Made by a program: the position numbers and the translations under genes. From NCBI RefSeq assembly GCF_011387195.1, contig NZ_CP046919.1, forward strand, positions 372,001-436,000: DNA of 64,000 bases. The letters are read 5' to 3'. Position 1 is the first letter of the stretch; the number at the start of each line of letters is the position of its first letter. Shown one piece after another: positions 53,947-63,185 of this stretch. Under the pieces are notes generated by a model. It ran no database searches. It saw nothing but the letters and a program-made list of their open reading frames with translations, and was not told the DNA's origin. This stretch comes from Streptococcus ruminicola (GTDB lineage Bacteria; Bacillota; Bacilli; Lactobacillales; Streptococcaceae).

Positions 53947-55041
53947 CTATCCCTCCAAGGCATTTTTTAAGTCGTCAATCAAATCCTCAACATCTTCGAT
54001 ACCGATTGACAAGCGCAGCAAATCATTCGTCAAGCCATAAGATAAGCGAACATCTTCTGGAATATCAGCATGGGTTTGTGTTCTTGGGTAGGTAATCAAA
54101 CTTTCCACACCACCAAGACTTTCTGCAAAAGTGATGATTTGAAGGCTATTAATGATATAAGGAATTTTTTCTTCATCAACTACTTTAAAAGAAATCATAC
54201 CACCTTTTCCAGTATAAAGCACCTCTTTAACAGCTGGTGAGTTTTTCAAATACTTCACAATAGCATGAGCATTCTCAGTAGCTTTTTCCATGCGAAGTTT
54301 GAGCGTCTTAAGTCCTCGCATCAGCATGTAAGAGTCAAAAGGAGATAGGGTTGGTCCTGTCGTATTAAGGTTATAAAAGAGCTTATCATAAATGACTTGG
54401 TCACTGGTAATCACCACACCAGCCAATACGTCGTTATGCCCTGCTAAATATTTTGTCGCAGAATGCACCACGATATCCGCACCAAGCTCAATTGGATTTT
54501 GGTAAATCGGACTATAAAAGGTGTTATCTACCACTAACTTAGCACCATTTGCATGAGCAACTTCAGCAACCTTAGCGATATCAAATTCAATCATCAAGGG
54601 ATTAGTTGGTGTTTCAAGGTAGACAATGTCAGTCTCTTCAGTAATTGCAGCTAGAAGCTTCTCTTGTGTGTTGGCATAAGTAAAAACAAAGCGTCCTTCT
54701 TTTTCTTTGTCATTAAACCAACGAAAGGAACCGCCATACAAATCACGCGCAGCAACCACCTTTGCTCCAACAGGAAAAATTTCAAGCGCTAAAACAATAG
54801 CACTCATGCCTGATGAAGTCGCTAAGGCATAATCAGCTTTTTCAATTGCTGCAAGGGTCTTTTCAAGGGTTGCGCGTGTCGGATTTTTAGTTCTCGTGTA
54901 ATCAAAGCCCGTTGATTTTCCAAACTCTGGATGCTGATAGGTTGTTGAAAAATGAATCGGTGCTGCAAGAGCTCCTGTTGCTTCATCCGACTTAATACCA
55001 GCATGGGCTAAAATCGTAGCCAATCGACAGTCACTTGTCAT
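53947..55041 (-). CDS. Cys/Met metabolism PLP enzyme (cystathionine gamma-synthase/beta-lyase type)
   Basis: A 364-aa enzyme of the MetB/MetC/CGS family: HAGIKSDEATGALAAPIHFSTTYQHPEFG, SSGMSAIVLAL, YLETPTNP and PLP lysine in VVHSATKYLAGHND near residue 196. The precise reaction (gamma-synthase, gamma-lyase or O-acetylhomoserine sulfhydrylase) cannot be fixed from sequence alone. AAGGGGGACT precedes the ATG. It forms a unit with the MalY-like gene, pointing to methionine/cysteine interconversion. Confidence 0.88.
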   Translation of the reverse strand: MTSDCRLATILAHAGIKSDEATGALAAPIHFSTTYQHPEFGKSTGFDYTRTKNPTRATLEKTLAAIEKADYALATSSGMSAIVLALEIFPVGAKVVAARDLYGGSFRWFNDKEKEGRFVFTYANTQEKLLAAITEETDIVYLETPTNPLMIEFDIAKVAEVAHANGAKLVVDNTFYSPIYQNPIELGADIVVHSATKYLAGHNDVLAGVVITSDQVIYDKLFYNLNTTGPTLSPFDSYMLMRGLKTLKLRMEKATENAHAIVKYLKNSPAVKEVLYTGKGGMISFKVVDEEKIPYIINSLQIITFAESLGGVESLITYPRTQTHADIPEDVRLSYGLTNDLLRLSIGIEDVEDLIDDLKNALEG

Positions 55042-55190
55042 AATAGTCCCCCTTCTCATCTCAAAACATAACGTTCATTCAAAATTTATAAACTATATTC
55101 TAACATTTATTCTCAAAAATTAGTGTGCTTTTGCTATTCTAATTACTGATAGTTAGCTATAAGAAAAAACTATATCTTATTAAATTAAAA
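55042..55190. other. Intergenic stretch upstream of the sulfur amino acid genes
   Basis: With array C it makes a 317-base gap without a gene. The half-sites AAACTATA (near 55090) and AACTATAT (near 55170) and the palindrome ATAGTTAGCTAT (near 55150) resemble methionine-control half boxes, but no full palindrome is present and I do not assign a regulator. Confidence 0.3.
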
Positions 55191-55354
55191 ACAGCCCAAT
55201 GGACTTGATTCGCTTTTCTATTTTCTGGTTCATGAAAAAACAGCCCAGTGGACCTTAATCGCTTCCCTATTTTCAGGCTCATGAAAAAACAGCCCAGTGG
55301 GCTTAATTCGCTCTTCTATTTTCGGGCTCATGAAAAAACAGCCCAGTGGGCTGT
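55191..55354 (-). repeat. 49-bp tandem hairpin repeat (array C)
   Basis: Four cores begin at 55194, 55243, 55292 and 55341, exactly 49 bases apart: GCCCAATGGAC, GCCCAGTGGAC, GCCCAGTGGGC and GCCCAGTGGGC. Spacers carry CGCTTTTCTATTTTC and GGCTCATGAAAAAA. The unit nearest murJ has the perfect dyad ACAGCCCAGTGGGCTGT followed by T and is the murJ terminator; units further away have imperfect arms. Confidence 0.9.
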
Positions 55355-55358
55355 TTTT

Positions 55359-56993
55359 TTATTCTAAATGGAATTTTTTACGTAGTGTTTTTGCTTTACT
55401 GCCAATTAATTTATCAAGAAGGTGTGTTGCTAAGGCTAGGAATCCATAGACAGCAACTCCAAGTGCTCCCATAAGAACAAGGTAAATCACACTACCAAGA
55501 CGAGTGGTTGGACTGATGATAAAGTGAAGTCCAAATGTTCCTAGTGCAACAACAATTCCCATGATAGCCGTCAAAATGCAAACCAATAGAATGCCACGCC
55601 ACAAGGCTTTACGATTAAACTGTGTTACGGCATGAATTTGATTGAACATCAAAATAATTGGAATCATCAATCCAATTGCTGTTGATATAAGTGGTCCATA
55701 TGCTTTGAATAAAAAGATAAATGGCACTTGTAAAACAATCTTAACTACCAAACCATAAGCAAAATAATTGATGGCTTTGCGATTTTCAAAAAGAGCTTGT
55801 AGCATTGGTGCAAGCAAACTATAAAGAGCTAAGAAAATAACTTGAACCAAAGCTACAACAAATAGCCATAGGGCATCATTATTTGGTGCACCATAGAAAA
55901 GAGTGTAAAGTGGCTGTGCCAAAATAATAGCTCCCATCATTGCCGGCAAAAGCACCATGCACAACATCTGCAAACTATTAATCACCAAATGAGCAGCAGC
56001 TTTTTTATCTTTATTAACAAAATTCTCTGTCAAAAGCGGAATCCCTGCACCACCAATCGCAGTCGCAAGCGAGATTAAAATCATTGTTACCTTGTTTGGG
56101 TTACTTGATAAGTAAGCATACAAGATTTGCAATTCTTTCAAACTATGTGAAGTGAAAAGTTTCATTGAGTTAATGAAAGACCATTGGTCAACCAATTGGA
56201 ATAATTGGATGGCTGCACCCGTAATGATAAATGGGATAGCTTCTTTTACGGTTTCAATGATAATGGCATTAGCATCAATGTCAATTTCCTCAGTTTCCTT
56301 CGCTAAAATAGCTTGAAGTTTTCCTTCCTTCCAAAGGAAGAAAATCAAAACCATGACGCTGGCAATCATTCCAATGAAAGCTGCAAATGTTGATTGAACA
56401 ACCGCTGAAACGTAATCTCCAGAACCAATTTTCATAATCATGAAGGCTGTCAATAACATCCAAATCACACGGATAACTTGCTCAGCAATTTGGCTCATGG
56501 CGTAAGGTTTTAGATTATTAAATCCTTGGAAAAAGCCACGAAGAACACTCATAGATGGGAAAAGGAGAACCGCCCATGCTAGGCTCTGCATGACACGAAT
56601 CAAATCTTCTCCACCGCCACTCCATGCGGCTTGAATTGGTGCACCGACGTACATAATCGCTGCAAAAATAAAACCAAGCACCAAGGTTAATTTTAAAATT
56701 TTTCGTAAGAGATAGTAACTAGTCTCTTCTTGCCCAAGCGTGTTATATTTGGAAACTTGCTTTGCAATAGCAACTGGAATCCCTGCTGTTGAAATCAGTA
56801 GAAAAACAGCGTAGATATTGTAGCCCATTCCAAAAAGAGCATTGGCTTGCTCGGCATGCGTTCCCATCCAAGCGTACCAAGGAATAATGTAGAAGGCACC
56901 CAAGAGACGACTGATGAAGTTTGAAGCTGTTAACCAAGCAGCTCCACGCACCATCTGCTGTTGCTGTGTCACGTTTGTTTTGTTTTCAGACAT
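55359..56993 (-). CDS. murJ: MurJ-like lipid II flippase (YtgP type)
   Basis: A 544-aa MOP-superfamily membrane protein with 14 predicted helices. It opens with GAAWLTASNFISRLLGAFYIIPWYAWMG and has the internal basic loop typical of the YtgP family, which flips lipid II across the membrane in streptococci. Its location divergent from murE supports a cell-wall role. AGGAAGAAT precedes the ATG. Ends at array C. Confidence 0.9.
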   Translation of the reverse strand: MSENKTNVTQQQQMVRGAAWLTASNFISRLLGAFYIIPWYAWMGTHAEQANALFGMGYNIYAVFLLISTAGIPVAIAKQVSKYNTLGQEETSYYLLRKILKLTLVLGFIFAAIMYVGAPIQAAWSGGGEDLIRVMQSLAWAVLLFPSMSVLRGFFQGFNNLKPYAMSQIAEQVIRVIWMLLTAFMIMKIGSGDYVSAVVQSTFAAFIGMIASVMVLIFFLWKEGKLQAILAKETEEIDIDANAIIIETVKEAIPFIITGAAIQLFQLVDQWSFINSMKLFTSHSLKELQILYAYLSSNPNKVTMILISLATAIGGAGIPLLTENFVNKDKKAAAHLVINSLQMLCMVLLPAMMGAIILAQPLYTLFYGAPNNDALWLFVVALVQVIFLALYSLLAPMLQALFENRKAINYFAYGLVVKIVLQVPFIFLFKAYGPLISTAIGLMIPIILMFNQIHAVTQFNRKALWRGILLVCILTAIMGIVVALGTFGLHFIISPTTRLGSVIYLVLMGALGVAVYGFLALATHLLDKLIGSKAKTLRKKFHLE

Positions 56994-57053
56994 AGTATTC
57001 TTCCTAATTTTAAAAATAAGCGTTACATTTTATTATAAACTTTTGCTTGTGAC

Positions 57054-57089
57054 TTGTAAAACATAGACATTAAGTCTAAAATAGAGTGT
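57054..57089 (+). promoter_or_regulatory. Promoter predicting a leaderless murE mRNA
   Basis: TTGTAA at 57054-57059, 17-bp spacer, TAAAAT at 57077-57082, then seven bases to the ATG at 57090. No Shine-Dalgarno. Confidence 0.55.
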
Positions 57090-58541
57090 ATGATTACACT
57101 TGAAAAAACCCTCGAAATTCTGAAAAAAGACCATAATTTCCGCGAAATCATCTTCCACAATCATTACAGTCTAACTTGGAAGGAAAATCCTAGCTTTTCA
57201 AAAATCAGTTTTGACAGTCGTGATGTCGACAGTTCAACACTTTTCTTTGCTAAAGGGGCAACTTTTAAAAAAGAATACCTTGAACAAGCTATCCAAAAAG
57301 GCTTACCTTTTTATGTCAGCCAAGTTGATTACGAACTTGATATTCCTGCGATTATCGTAACAGATATCAAAAAAGCCATGAGCTTGATTGCTATGGAATT
57401 CTACGGTCACCCCGAAGAAAAATTAAAAATCATTGCCTTTACTGGAACTAAAGGGAAAACAACAGCGGCTTACTTTACTTACAACATTTTAAAACAAAGC
57501 CATAAACCTGCCATGTTTTCAACAATGAACACAACGCTTGATGGTAAGACATTCTTCAAATCAAAATTAACCACACCTGAAAGTCTTGACCTCTTCAAAA
57601 TGATGGCAACTGCTGTTGATAATGGCATGACACACCTCATCATGGAAGTATCTAGCCAAGCTTATCTTGTTGATCGTGTTTACGGCTTAACTTTTGATGT
57701 CGGAGCATTTCTTAATATCAGTCCAGACCACATTGGACCGATTGAACACCCAACATTTGAAGATTACTTCTACCACAAGCGTCTGTTGATGGCAAATAGC
57801 AAGGCTGTTGTTGTCAATGCTGGTATGGATCATTTTAAAGTTGTTGCTGAGCAAGTGGCTGACCTTCCGCATGATTTTTACGGTAAGGATTCTGATAATA
57901 CTATTGAAAATGGCAGAGCTTTTGACTTTGACGTGACAGGAAAACTAGCTGGACATTACGACATTCAACTCATTGGTTCCTTTAACCAAGAAAATGCACT
58001 AGCTGCAGGTCTCGCTTGTCTTCGTTTAGGGACAAGCCCTGAAGACATCAAAAAAGGAATCGCTGAAACAAGCGTGCCAGGTCGTATGGAAGTTATTACT
58101 CAGGCAAATGGTGCCAAAGTTTTCGTTGACTACGCTCACAACGGTGATAGCCTTGAAAAATTATTATCTGTTGTTGAAGAACATCAAGCTGGAAATCTTC
58201 ACCTCATTCTAGGAGCGACTGGTAATAAAGGTGAAAGTCGCCGCGCTGACTTTGCTCGTGTGATTAACGCTCACCCAAATCTTCAAGTCATCCTAACCGC
58301 TGATGACCCTAACTACGAAGACCCTAAAGCTATTGCAGACGAGATTGCCAGCCAAGTCAATCGACCACTTGAAATCGAAGTCGACCGTGAAAAAGCTATC
58401 GCAAAAGCTATGTCACTCACTCAAACCGCTGATGATGCGGTTATCATTGCTGGTAAAGGTGCTGACGCTTACCAAATCGTTAACGGTGAACGCACAGCTT
58501 ATGCTGGTGATATGAACATCGCCAAAAAATACCTTAACTAA
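57090..58541 (+). CDS. murE: UDP-MurNAc-L-Ala-D-Glu:L-lysine ligase
   Basis: A 483-aa ATP-dependent ligase that adds the third residue of the peptidoglycan stem. The Mur ligase P-loop [13 protein letters not shown] is near residue 117 and TTPESLDL and [10 protein letters not shown] follow. The substrate motif is DDPNYEDP near 410 (not the DNPR of meso-diaminopimelate enzymes), so lysine is the likely amino acid. Divergent from murJ, 97 bases apart. The start fits a leaderless transcript. Confidence 0.96.
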   Translation: MITLEKTLEILKKDHNFREIIFHNHYSLTWKENPSFSKISFDSRDVDSSTLFFAKGATFKKEYLEQAIQKGLPFYVSQVDYELDIPAIIVTDIKKAMSLIAMEFYGHPEEKLKIIAFTGTKGKTTAAYFTYNILKQSHKPAMFSTMNTTLDGKTFFKSKLTTPESLDLFKMMATAVDNGMTHLIMEVSSQAYLVDRVYGLTFDVGAFLNISPDHIGPIEHPTFEDYFYHKRLLMANSKAVVVNAGMDHFKVVAEQVADLPHDFYGKDSDNTIENGRAFDFDVTGKLAGHYDIQLIGSFNQENALAAGLACLRLGTSPEDIKKGIAETSVPGRMEVITQANGAKVFVDYAHNGDSLEKLLSVVEEHQAGNLHLILGATGNKGESRRADFARVINAHPNLQVILTADDPNYEDPKAIADEIASQVNRPLEIEVDREKAIAKAMSLTQTADDAVIIAGKGADAYQIVNGERTAYAGDMNIAKKYLN

Positions 58542-58559
58542 AACGATTACAATTACTAT

Positions 58560-58574
58560 TTAGAATTATTCTAA
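58560..58574. promoter_or_regulatory. PerR/Fur-type palindrome
   Basis: TTAGAATTATTCTAA is a perfect palindrome around one base and matches the streptococcal PerR-type box NTANAANNATTNTAN. It lies 18 bases after the murE stop and about 70 bases before the -10 proposed for the iron operon, on the far side of the murE terminator. Confidence 0.55.
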
Positions 58575-58601
58575 TTAATTAAAATTTTATAAAAATATTT
58601 T

Positions 58602-58629
58602 AAAAAAAGGCTTTTCAGAGGCCTTTTTT
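58602..58629 (+). terminator. Intrinsic terminator of murE
   Basis: AAAAAAGGC/GGCCTTTTTT with a short loop. It overlaps the -35 region (TTTTCA, 58612-58617) proposed for the next operon, whose -10 is TACAAT at 58635-58640. Confidence 0.7.
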
Positions 58630-58707
58630 CTTGTTACAATGAAAAAACAATTCTCGATTTTTTTGAGACTTGTAACCACATTCATTTTTTCGAGAAAGAA
58701 GGCCATC

Positions 58708-59490
58708 ATGTCAGAAATTCGTGCTGAACATATCACTATTGCTTATGATGATAAAACGATTATTCAGGATTTATCAACCAAGATAGCTAACGGGAAAATC
58801 ACTACAATCATCGGGGCAAATGGCTGCGGTAAATCAACCTTACTAAAGGCTTTGACGCGGATTCAAGCGGTAAAAACTGGGCAAATCTTAATTGACGGCA
58901 AAGCCATCGCTGACTTGCCAACCAAAGAAATTGCAAAGCAAATTGCCCTGCTCCCACAAATGCTTGAAGCTACTGAAGGCATTAGCGTCTATGAACTCGT
59001 ATCCTATGGACGTTTTCCTCACCAAAGTTATTTTGGGCAATTAACCGATGAAGACAAGGCTAAGATCAAGTGGGCAATGGAAATGACCAAAATCACTGAC
59101 CTTGCTAATAAAAAAGTCGATGCTTTATCAGGTGGGCAACGCCAACGTGTCTGGATTGCCATGGCATTAGCTCAAGATACTGAGACGATTTTTCTTGATG
59201 AACCGACAACTTACCTAGATATGAATCATCAATTGGAAATTTTGGAATTGCTGAAAAAACTTAACCAAGAAGCCCATAAAACCATCATCATGGTTTTGCA
59301 CGATTTGAATTTATCAGCGCGTTTTTCTGATAACTTAATTGCCATGAAAAACGGTGCTATTTGCTATCACGGTCAGGTTGAAGAAATAATGACCACTGAC
59401 ATTTTAAGAAATATTTTTAGCATCGAGGCACGGATCGTTCGAGATCCGATTCATAACTGTCCTATTTTGCTGACTTATCAGCTCACATAA
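58708..59490 (+). CDS. Iron-siderophore ABC transporter ATP-binding protein (FecE/FhuC type)
   Basis: A 260-aa ATPase with Walker A GANGCGKST near residue 35, signature LSGGQRQRVWIAMAL and Walker B TIFLDEPTTYLD. It energises the importer encoded downstream. The ATG at 58708 has GAAGG at good spacing; an earlier ATG at 58639 has none. First gene of a four-gene operon. Specific cargo (ferric siderophore, haem or cobalamin) is not decided; FhuC/FepC-like sequence favours siderophore. Confidence 0.94.
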   Translation: MSEIRAEHITIAYDDKTIIQDLSTKIANGKITTIIGANGCGKSTLLKALTRIQAVKTGQILIDGKAIADLPTKEIAKQIALLPQMLEATEGISVYELVSYGRFPHQSYFGQLTDEDKAKIKWAMEMTKITDLANKKVDALSGGQRQRVWIAMALAQDTETIFLDEPTTYLDMNHQLEILELLKKLNQEAHKTIIMVLHDLNLSARFSDNLIAMKNGAICYHGQVEEIMTTDILRNIFSIEARIVRDPIHNCPILLTYQLT

Positions 59491-59509
59491 ATTTCAGGAG
59501 ACCTTAGAC

Positions 59510-60442
59510 ATGAAAAAGTTTTTTGTCGCTTTAACAACATTTCTAGCAACGCTTATGCTGGTTGCTTGTCAAAATAACTCATCAACTTCAGATAGTACTG
59601 AACTATCAAGCATGCCTAAAATCACAGGATTTTCTTATCAAGGCGATATTCCTAAAAATCCTAAAAAAGTCGTTAACTTTGCTTACTCTTACACTGGCTA
59701 CCTTCTTGAACTAGGCGTTAATGTGTCTAGTTACTCACTAGATTTAGAAAAAAATAGTCCTGCTTTTGGAAATGAATTAGCTGACGCGGTGAAATTAACC
59801 TCAGATGATACCGAAGCAATCGCTGCGCAAGAGCCAGACCTCATCATTGCTTTTTCAACTGATGAACACCTCAAAGAGTTAAAAGATATTGCTCCCGTCT
59901 TAGTTATTGAATATGGTAAGAGCGATTATCTTGAAATGATGACTAATCTTGGAAAAGTCTTTGGCAAAGAAGACAAAGCTCAGAAATGGCTTGATAGTTG
60001 GAAAACGAAAACCGCTAAAGCTAAAGAAGAACTTTCACCATACCTTGATGCCTCAACAAGCTTCACTGTTATGGATTTTTATGACAAAGCTATCTACCTC
60101 TATGGTAATAACTGGGGGCGCGGAGGTGAATTAATTTACGATTCACTTGGCTTTTCTGCTCCTGAAACTGTTAAAAAAGATGTCTTCTCAGCTGGTTGGT
60201 TTGGCATTTCACAAGAAGTACTTGCCGATTATGTCGGTGACTACCTTGTGCTCAATGTCAGCAAAGATACCAAAGACGCTGCTGCTTCTCTAAAAGAAAG
60301 TGATATTTGGAAAAATATTCCAGCGGTTAAAAATCAAAAAGTACTTGAAGTTGACGAAAATCTCTTCTACTTCTCTGACCCAATGTCACTTGATAAACAA
60401 TTAGAAACTTTCACAGCAGCCATTAAAAAAGCCAACAGCTGA
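59510..60442 (+). CDS. Iron-siderophore ABC transporter substrate-binding lipoprotein
   Basis: A 310-aa lipoprotein: signal with lipobox LVAC (Cys at about residue 20), Ser/Thr-rich linker, then a class III FecB/FepB-like binding fold (NPKKVVNFAYSYTGYLLELGVNVSSYS, AQEPDLIIAFST). AGGAGAC precedes the ATG. Follows its ATPase by 19 bases. Confidence 0.93.
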   Translation: MKKFFVALTTFLATLMLVACQNNSSTSDSTELSSMPKITGFSYQGDIPKNPKKVVNFAYSYTGYLLELGVNVSSYSLDLEKNSPAFGNELADAVKLTSDDTEAIAAQEPDLIIAFSTDEHLKELKDIAPVLVIEYGKSDYLEMMTNLGKVFGKEDKAQKWLDSWKTKTAKAKEELSPYLDASTSFTVMDFYDKAIYLYGNNWGRGGELIYDSLGFSAPETVKKDVFSAGWFGISQEVLADYVGDYLVLNVSKDTKDAAASLKESDIWKNIPAVKNQKVLEVDENLFYFSDPMSLDKQLETFTAAIKKANS

Positions 60443-60477
60443 TGATTATGACTCCCTTCTCTGAAAAAGGAAATCTC

Positions 60478-61500
60478 ATGAAAGAAACTAACTTTCTTAT
60501 TCAGAAAAATAAGCCAAGTCGACCTTGGCTTGTTTTTTTCAGCATTGCAATACTTTTTATTCTGGGCTGTTATTTAAGCCTGCGTTTTGGGGCGGTTGCT
60601 TACACTAATCAGCAAGTCTTTAGTGTTTTAAGAGCACCGTTAACTGATTCAAACCTACAAGACGTGATTTTTGATTTGCGGTTGCCAAGAATCCTTGCTG
60701 CTATTTTAGTTGGGGCGGCTATGGCTCAATCTGGTAGCATCATCCAAGGGGTGACAAGAAATCCCATTGCTGACCCTGGACTTCTTGGAATTAATGCAGG
60801 AGCAGGGCTAGCCTTGATTGCTGGTTATGCCATTTTTGGCAGCATGCACTACAGCATGACGCTCTTGCTTTGTCTGATTGGTGCTAGTCTTTCTGCTTGC
60901 TTGATTTTTGGGATTAGCTACCATCCTCAAAAAGGCTACCAGCAAACCCGACTTATTTTAGCGGGAGCTATGATTTCGACTCTCTTTTCATCTTTAGGTC
61001 AAGCTTTCAGCTTATATTTTGATTTGTCAAAAGCTGTGATTGGCTGGCAAGCTGGTGGACTCGCTCAGACCAATTGGAAAATACTTGCCATCATTGCTCC
61101 TTTTATCCTAGTCGGTCTGGTCTTAGCGCAGCTAATGGCTCATCAATTGACCATTCTCTGCCTTGATGAAACCGTCGCTAAAGCTTTAGGACAAAAAACG
61201 CTAGCTACTACCATTAGTCTGCTCAGCATTATTCTTATTCTATCAGCAGCTGCTGTTGCTTTGGTGGGAAGTCTTGCATTTCTTGGTTTGATTATTCCTC
61301 ATTTTATAAAACTCTTTGTCGCTAAAGATTATCGTATTATTCTTCCACTTACGGCATTTGCTGGCGCGACTTTCATGGTTTGGGTTGATTTGCTTAGTCG
61401 AGTCATCAATCCTCCAGCCGAAACACCTCTTAGCGCCATTATCAGCATTGTTGGGCTTCCTTGCTTTCTTTGGTTGGTCAGAAAGGGGGAAAATCTATGA
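60478..61500 (+). CDS. Iron-siderophore ABC transporter permease (FecCD type)
   Basis: A 340-aa FecCD permease with about ten helices; FDLRLPRILAAILVGAAMAQSGSIIQGVTRNPIADPGLLGINAGAGLA is the family signature, and ATTISLLSIILILSAAAVALVGSLAFLGLIIPH the coupling region. The ATG at 60478 has AAAAAGG upstream; an earlier ATG overlapping the previous stop has none. Confidence 0.94.
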   Translation: MKETNFLIQKNKPSRPWLVFFSIAILFILGCYLSLRFGAVAYTNQQVFSVLRAPLTDSNLQDVIFDLRLPRILAAILVGAAMAQSGSIIQGVTRNPIADPGLLGINAGAGLALIAGYAIFGSMHYSMTLLLCLIGASLSACLIFGISYHPQKGYQQTRLILAGAMISTLFSSLGQAFSLYFDLSKAVIGWQAGGLAQTNWKILAIIAPFILVGLVLAQLMAHQLTILCLDETVAKALGQKTLATTISLLSIILILSAAAVALVGSLAFLGLIIPHFIKLFVAKDYRIILPLTAFAGATFMVWVDLLSRVINPPAETPLSAIISIVGLPCFLWLVRKGENL

Positions 61501-62501
61501 CGTCTAAGCAAAAACGAGCAAGCCAATTACTTCTCCTTCTTCTTAGCTTGCTAGTTATTTTCCTACTTTCTTTATCCATTGGCTACGCTAATACCTCCTT
61601 TATTAAAGTCCTTCAAGTCTTTTTGGGGCAAGCTGACACTACAATGTCTTTGATTATTTTCAAAATCAGGCTTCCTCGTATCTTAGCTTGTATGCTTGGT
61701 GGAGCTTCTCTTGCCATGTCAGGAGTCTTGTTGCAAACCCTAACTAAAAATCCTCTGGCTGATTCTGGAATTTTGGGAATTAATGCGGGAGCTGGCTTAG
61801 TCATTGCTATGATGGTTGGCGTGCTAGATATCACAAATCTTACTAACCTAACACTCATGCCTTTCTTAGCCATGCTTGGTGGTTTCTTAACAATCAGCAT
61901 TGTCTACGCCGTTTCTCACCGTAAAAATCAGCCAATTCAACCAACTCGCTTAATCATTTCAGGTGTAGGGATATCAAGTTTGCTTTCAGGTGTTATGGTG
62001 TCTGTTGTTGCCAATCTTGATATCGGGAAAACCGATTATGTCGTCTCATGGTTAAGTGGCAAAGTAAGCGGTGGAAACTGGCAATTACTGGCTATCATGT
62101 CACCTCTTCTAGGGATTATTTGGGGAATAACTGTATGGCGCAGCTACCGTCTAAACATGATGATGTTTAGCCAAGAAACGAGCATCACTCTCGGTCTTGA
62201 CCTAAAAAAAGAACGACTTTGGACTCTTACGCTCTCAACATCTTTAGCCGCATTTAGCGTTGTGCTGGTGGGGAACATTACTTTTGTCGGCTTACTTTCT
62301 GGTCACATCACGCGCCGCTTATTTGGAAATGACCACCGAATCGTCCTACCTGCTAGCATGCTGATTGGTATGATTTTAATGCTGATTGCAGATACCATCG
62401 GACGAAGCCTGCTTGTCGGGACAGGTATTCCAACAGGACTGATTATTTCAGTGATTGGAGCCCCTTATTTTCTTTATCTCATGATAAAAACAGCAACATA
62501 A
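61497..62501 (+). CDS. Iron-siderophore ABC transporter permease (second, FecCD type)
   Basis: A 334-aa FecCD permease, partner of the preceding one, with FKIRLPRILACMLGGASLAMSGVLLQTLTKNPLADSGILGINAGAGLV. Its ATG overlaps the previous stop as ATGA and has AAAGGGGGA upstream. Last gene of the ATPase-lipoprotein-permease-permease operon. Confidence 0.94.
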   Translation: MTSKQKRASQLLLLLLSLLVIFLLSLSIGYANTSFIKVLQVFLGQADTTMSLIIFKIRLPRILACMLGGASLAMSGVLLQTLTKNPLADSGILGINAGAGLVIAMMVGVLDITNLTNLTLMPFLAMLGGFLTISIVYAVSHRKNQPIQPTRLIISGVGISSLLSGVMVSVVANLDIGKTDYVVSWLSGKVSGGNWQLLAIMSPLLGIIWGITVWRSYRLNMMMFSQETSITLGLDLKKERLWTLTLSTSLAAFSVVLVGNITFVGLLSGHITRRLFGNDHRIVLPASMLIGMILMLIADTIGRSLLVGTGIPTGLIISVIGAPYFLYLMIKTAT

Positions 62502-62528
62502 AAATCTGGGCACTCCCCAGATTTTTTT
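62501..62528. terminator. Terminator of the iron operon and the DUF1803 gene
   Basis: AAAATCTGGG/CCCAGATTTTTTT with a 5-nt loop between two convergent stops. Confidence 0.85.
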
Positions 62529-62531
62529 GCT

Positions 62532-63185
62532 TTATTTACTTGTAAAAATCAACGTCTCTTTATCAAATGTCATGTTCAATTGGTATTTGCCTTGGTCATT
62601 TTTGCGAATGTAATCCAATTTTTCCAAAGCTTCCACAAAAATATCTGGTCGTTTTTGAGCGACTTCGTCTTTTCTTGCAAATTTCAATAGAAAAGTAGTC
62701 ATGTATTTCAAAGCGTATTGCGGATTAACATCTCCAAGTAAATCAAACAGAACTTCTTGTTCTTTAGACATTGGCAAATTCTCAGCTAGTTTGAAAAAGT
62801 AGTTAGAAAGCGTCAATTCATCTCGAGCAATGCTTGTTTTTTCAACAAGAACCAAATCATTCGTCTCATTATCTAGACGTGTTTCAAAAGAAAGTTTCTT
62901 CAACTCAGCATATATTTGGCTCTCATCATCCACAAAAATCTGACTATCTAAACTGATATTTTCAAGAGAGTTAAGCAATTCAAAACCAATTGTATAGCGT
63001 TTGTTATCACGGATAATATAACCTGCTTGGACATATTCCTCAATCAAACGATCAATTTTTGGCACTTCTTGAAATTTAGCTTTGATTTGACGCAAGGTCA
63101 CATCATCTGTCTGATACAAAAAGTTAACTAAATCCTTAAAAAAAGTTTGTCGTGTTAATTTATCTGGATTAAAAATGATAATCAT
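62532..63185 (-). CDS. DUF1803 family protein
   Basis: A 217-aa cytoplasmic protein beginning MIIIFNPDKLTRQTFFKDLVNFLYQTDDVTLRQIKAKFQ, the DUF1803 pattern of streptococci; function unknown. The N-terminal third looks like a winged helix (KFQEVPKIDRLIEEYVQAGYIIRDNKRY). AGGAG precedes the ATG at 63185, which overlaps the YiiX-like gene by 17 bases, so the two are translated together. Confidence 0.82.
   Translation of the reverse strand: MIIIFNPDKLTRQTFFKDLVNFLYQTDDVTLRQIKAKFQEVPKIDRLIEEYVQAGYIIRDNKRYTIGFELLNSLENISLDSQIFVDDESQIYAELKKLSFETRLDNETNDLVLVEKTSIARDELTLSNYFFKLAENLPMSKEQEVLFDLLGDVNPQYALKYMTTFLLKFARKDEVAQKRPDIFVEALEKLDYIRKNDQGKYQLNMTFDKETLIFTSK

Noticed and set aside
55042-55190. Methionine-regulator palindrome before the sulfur amino acid genes
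   Set aside because: Only half-sites are present; a full 17-bp palindrome could not be found.
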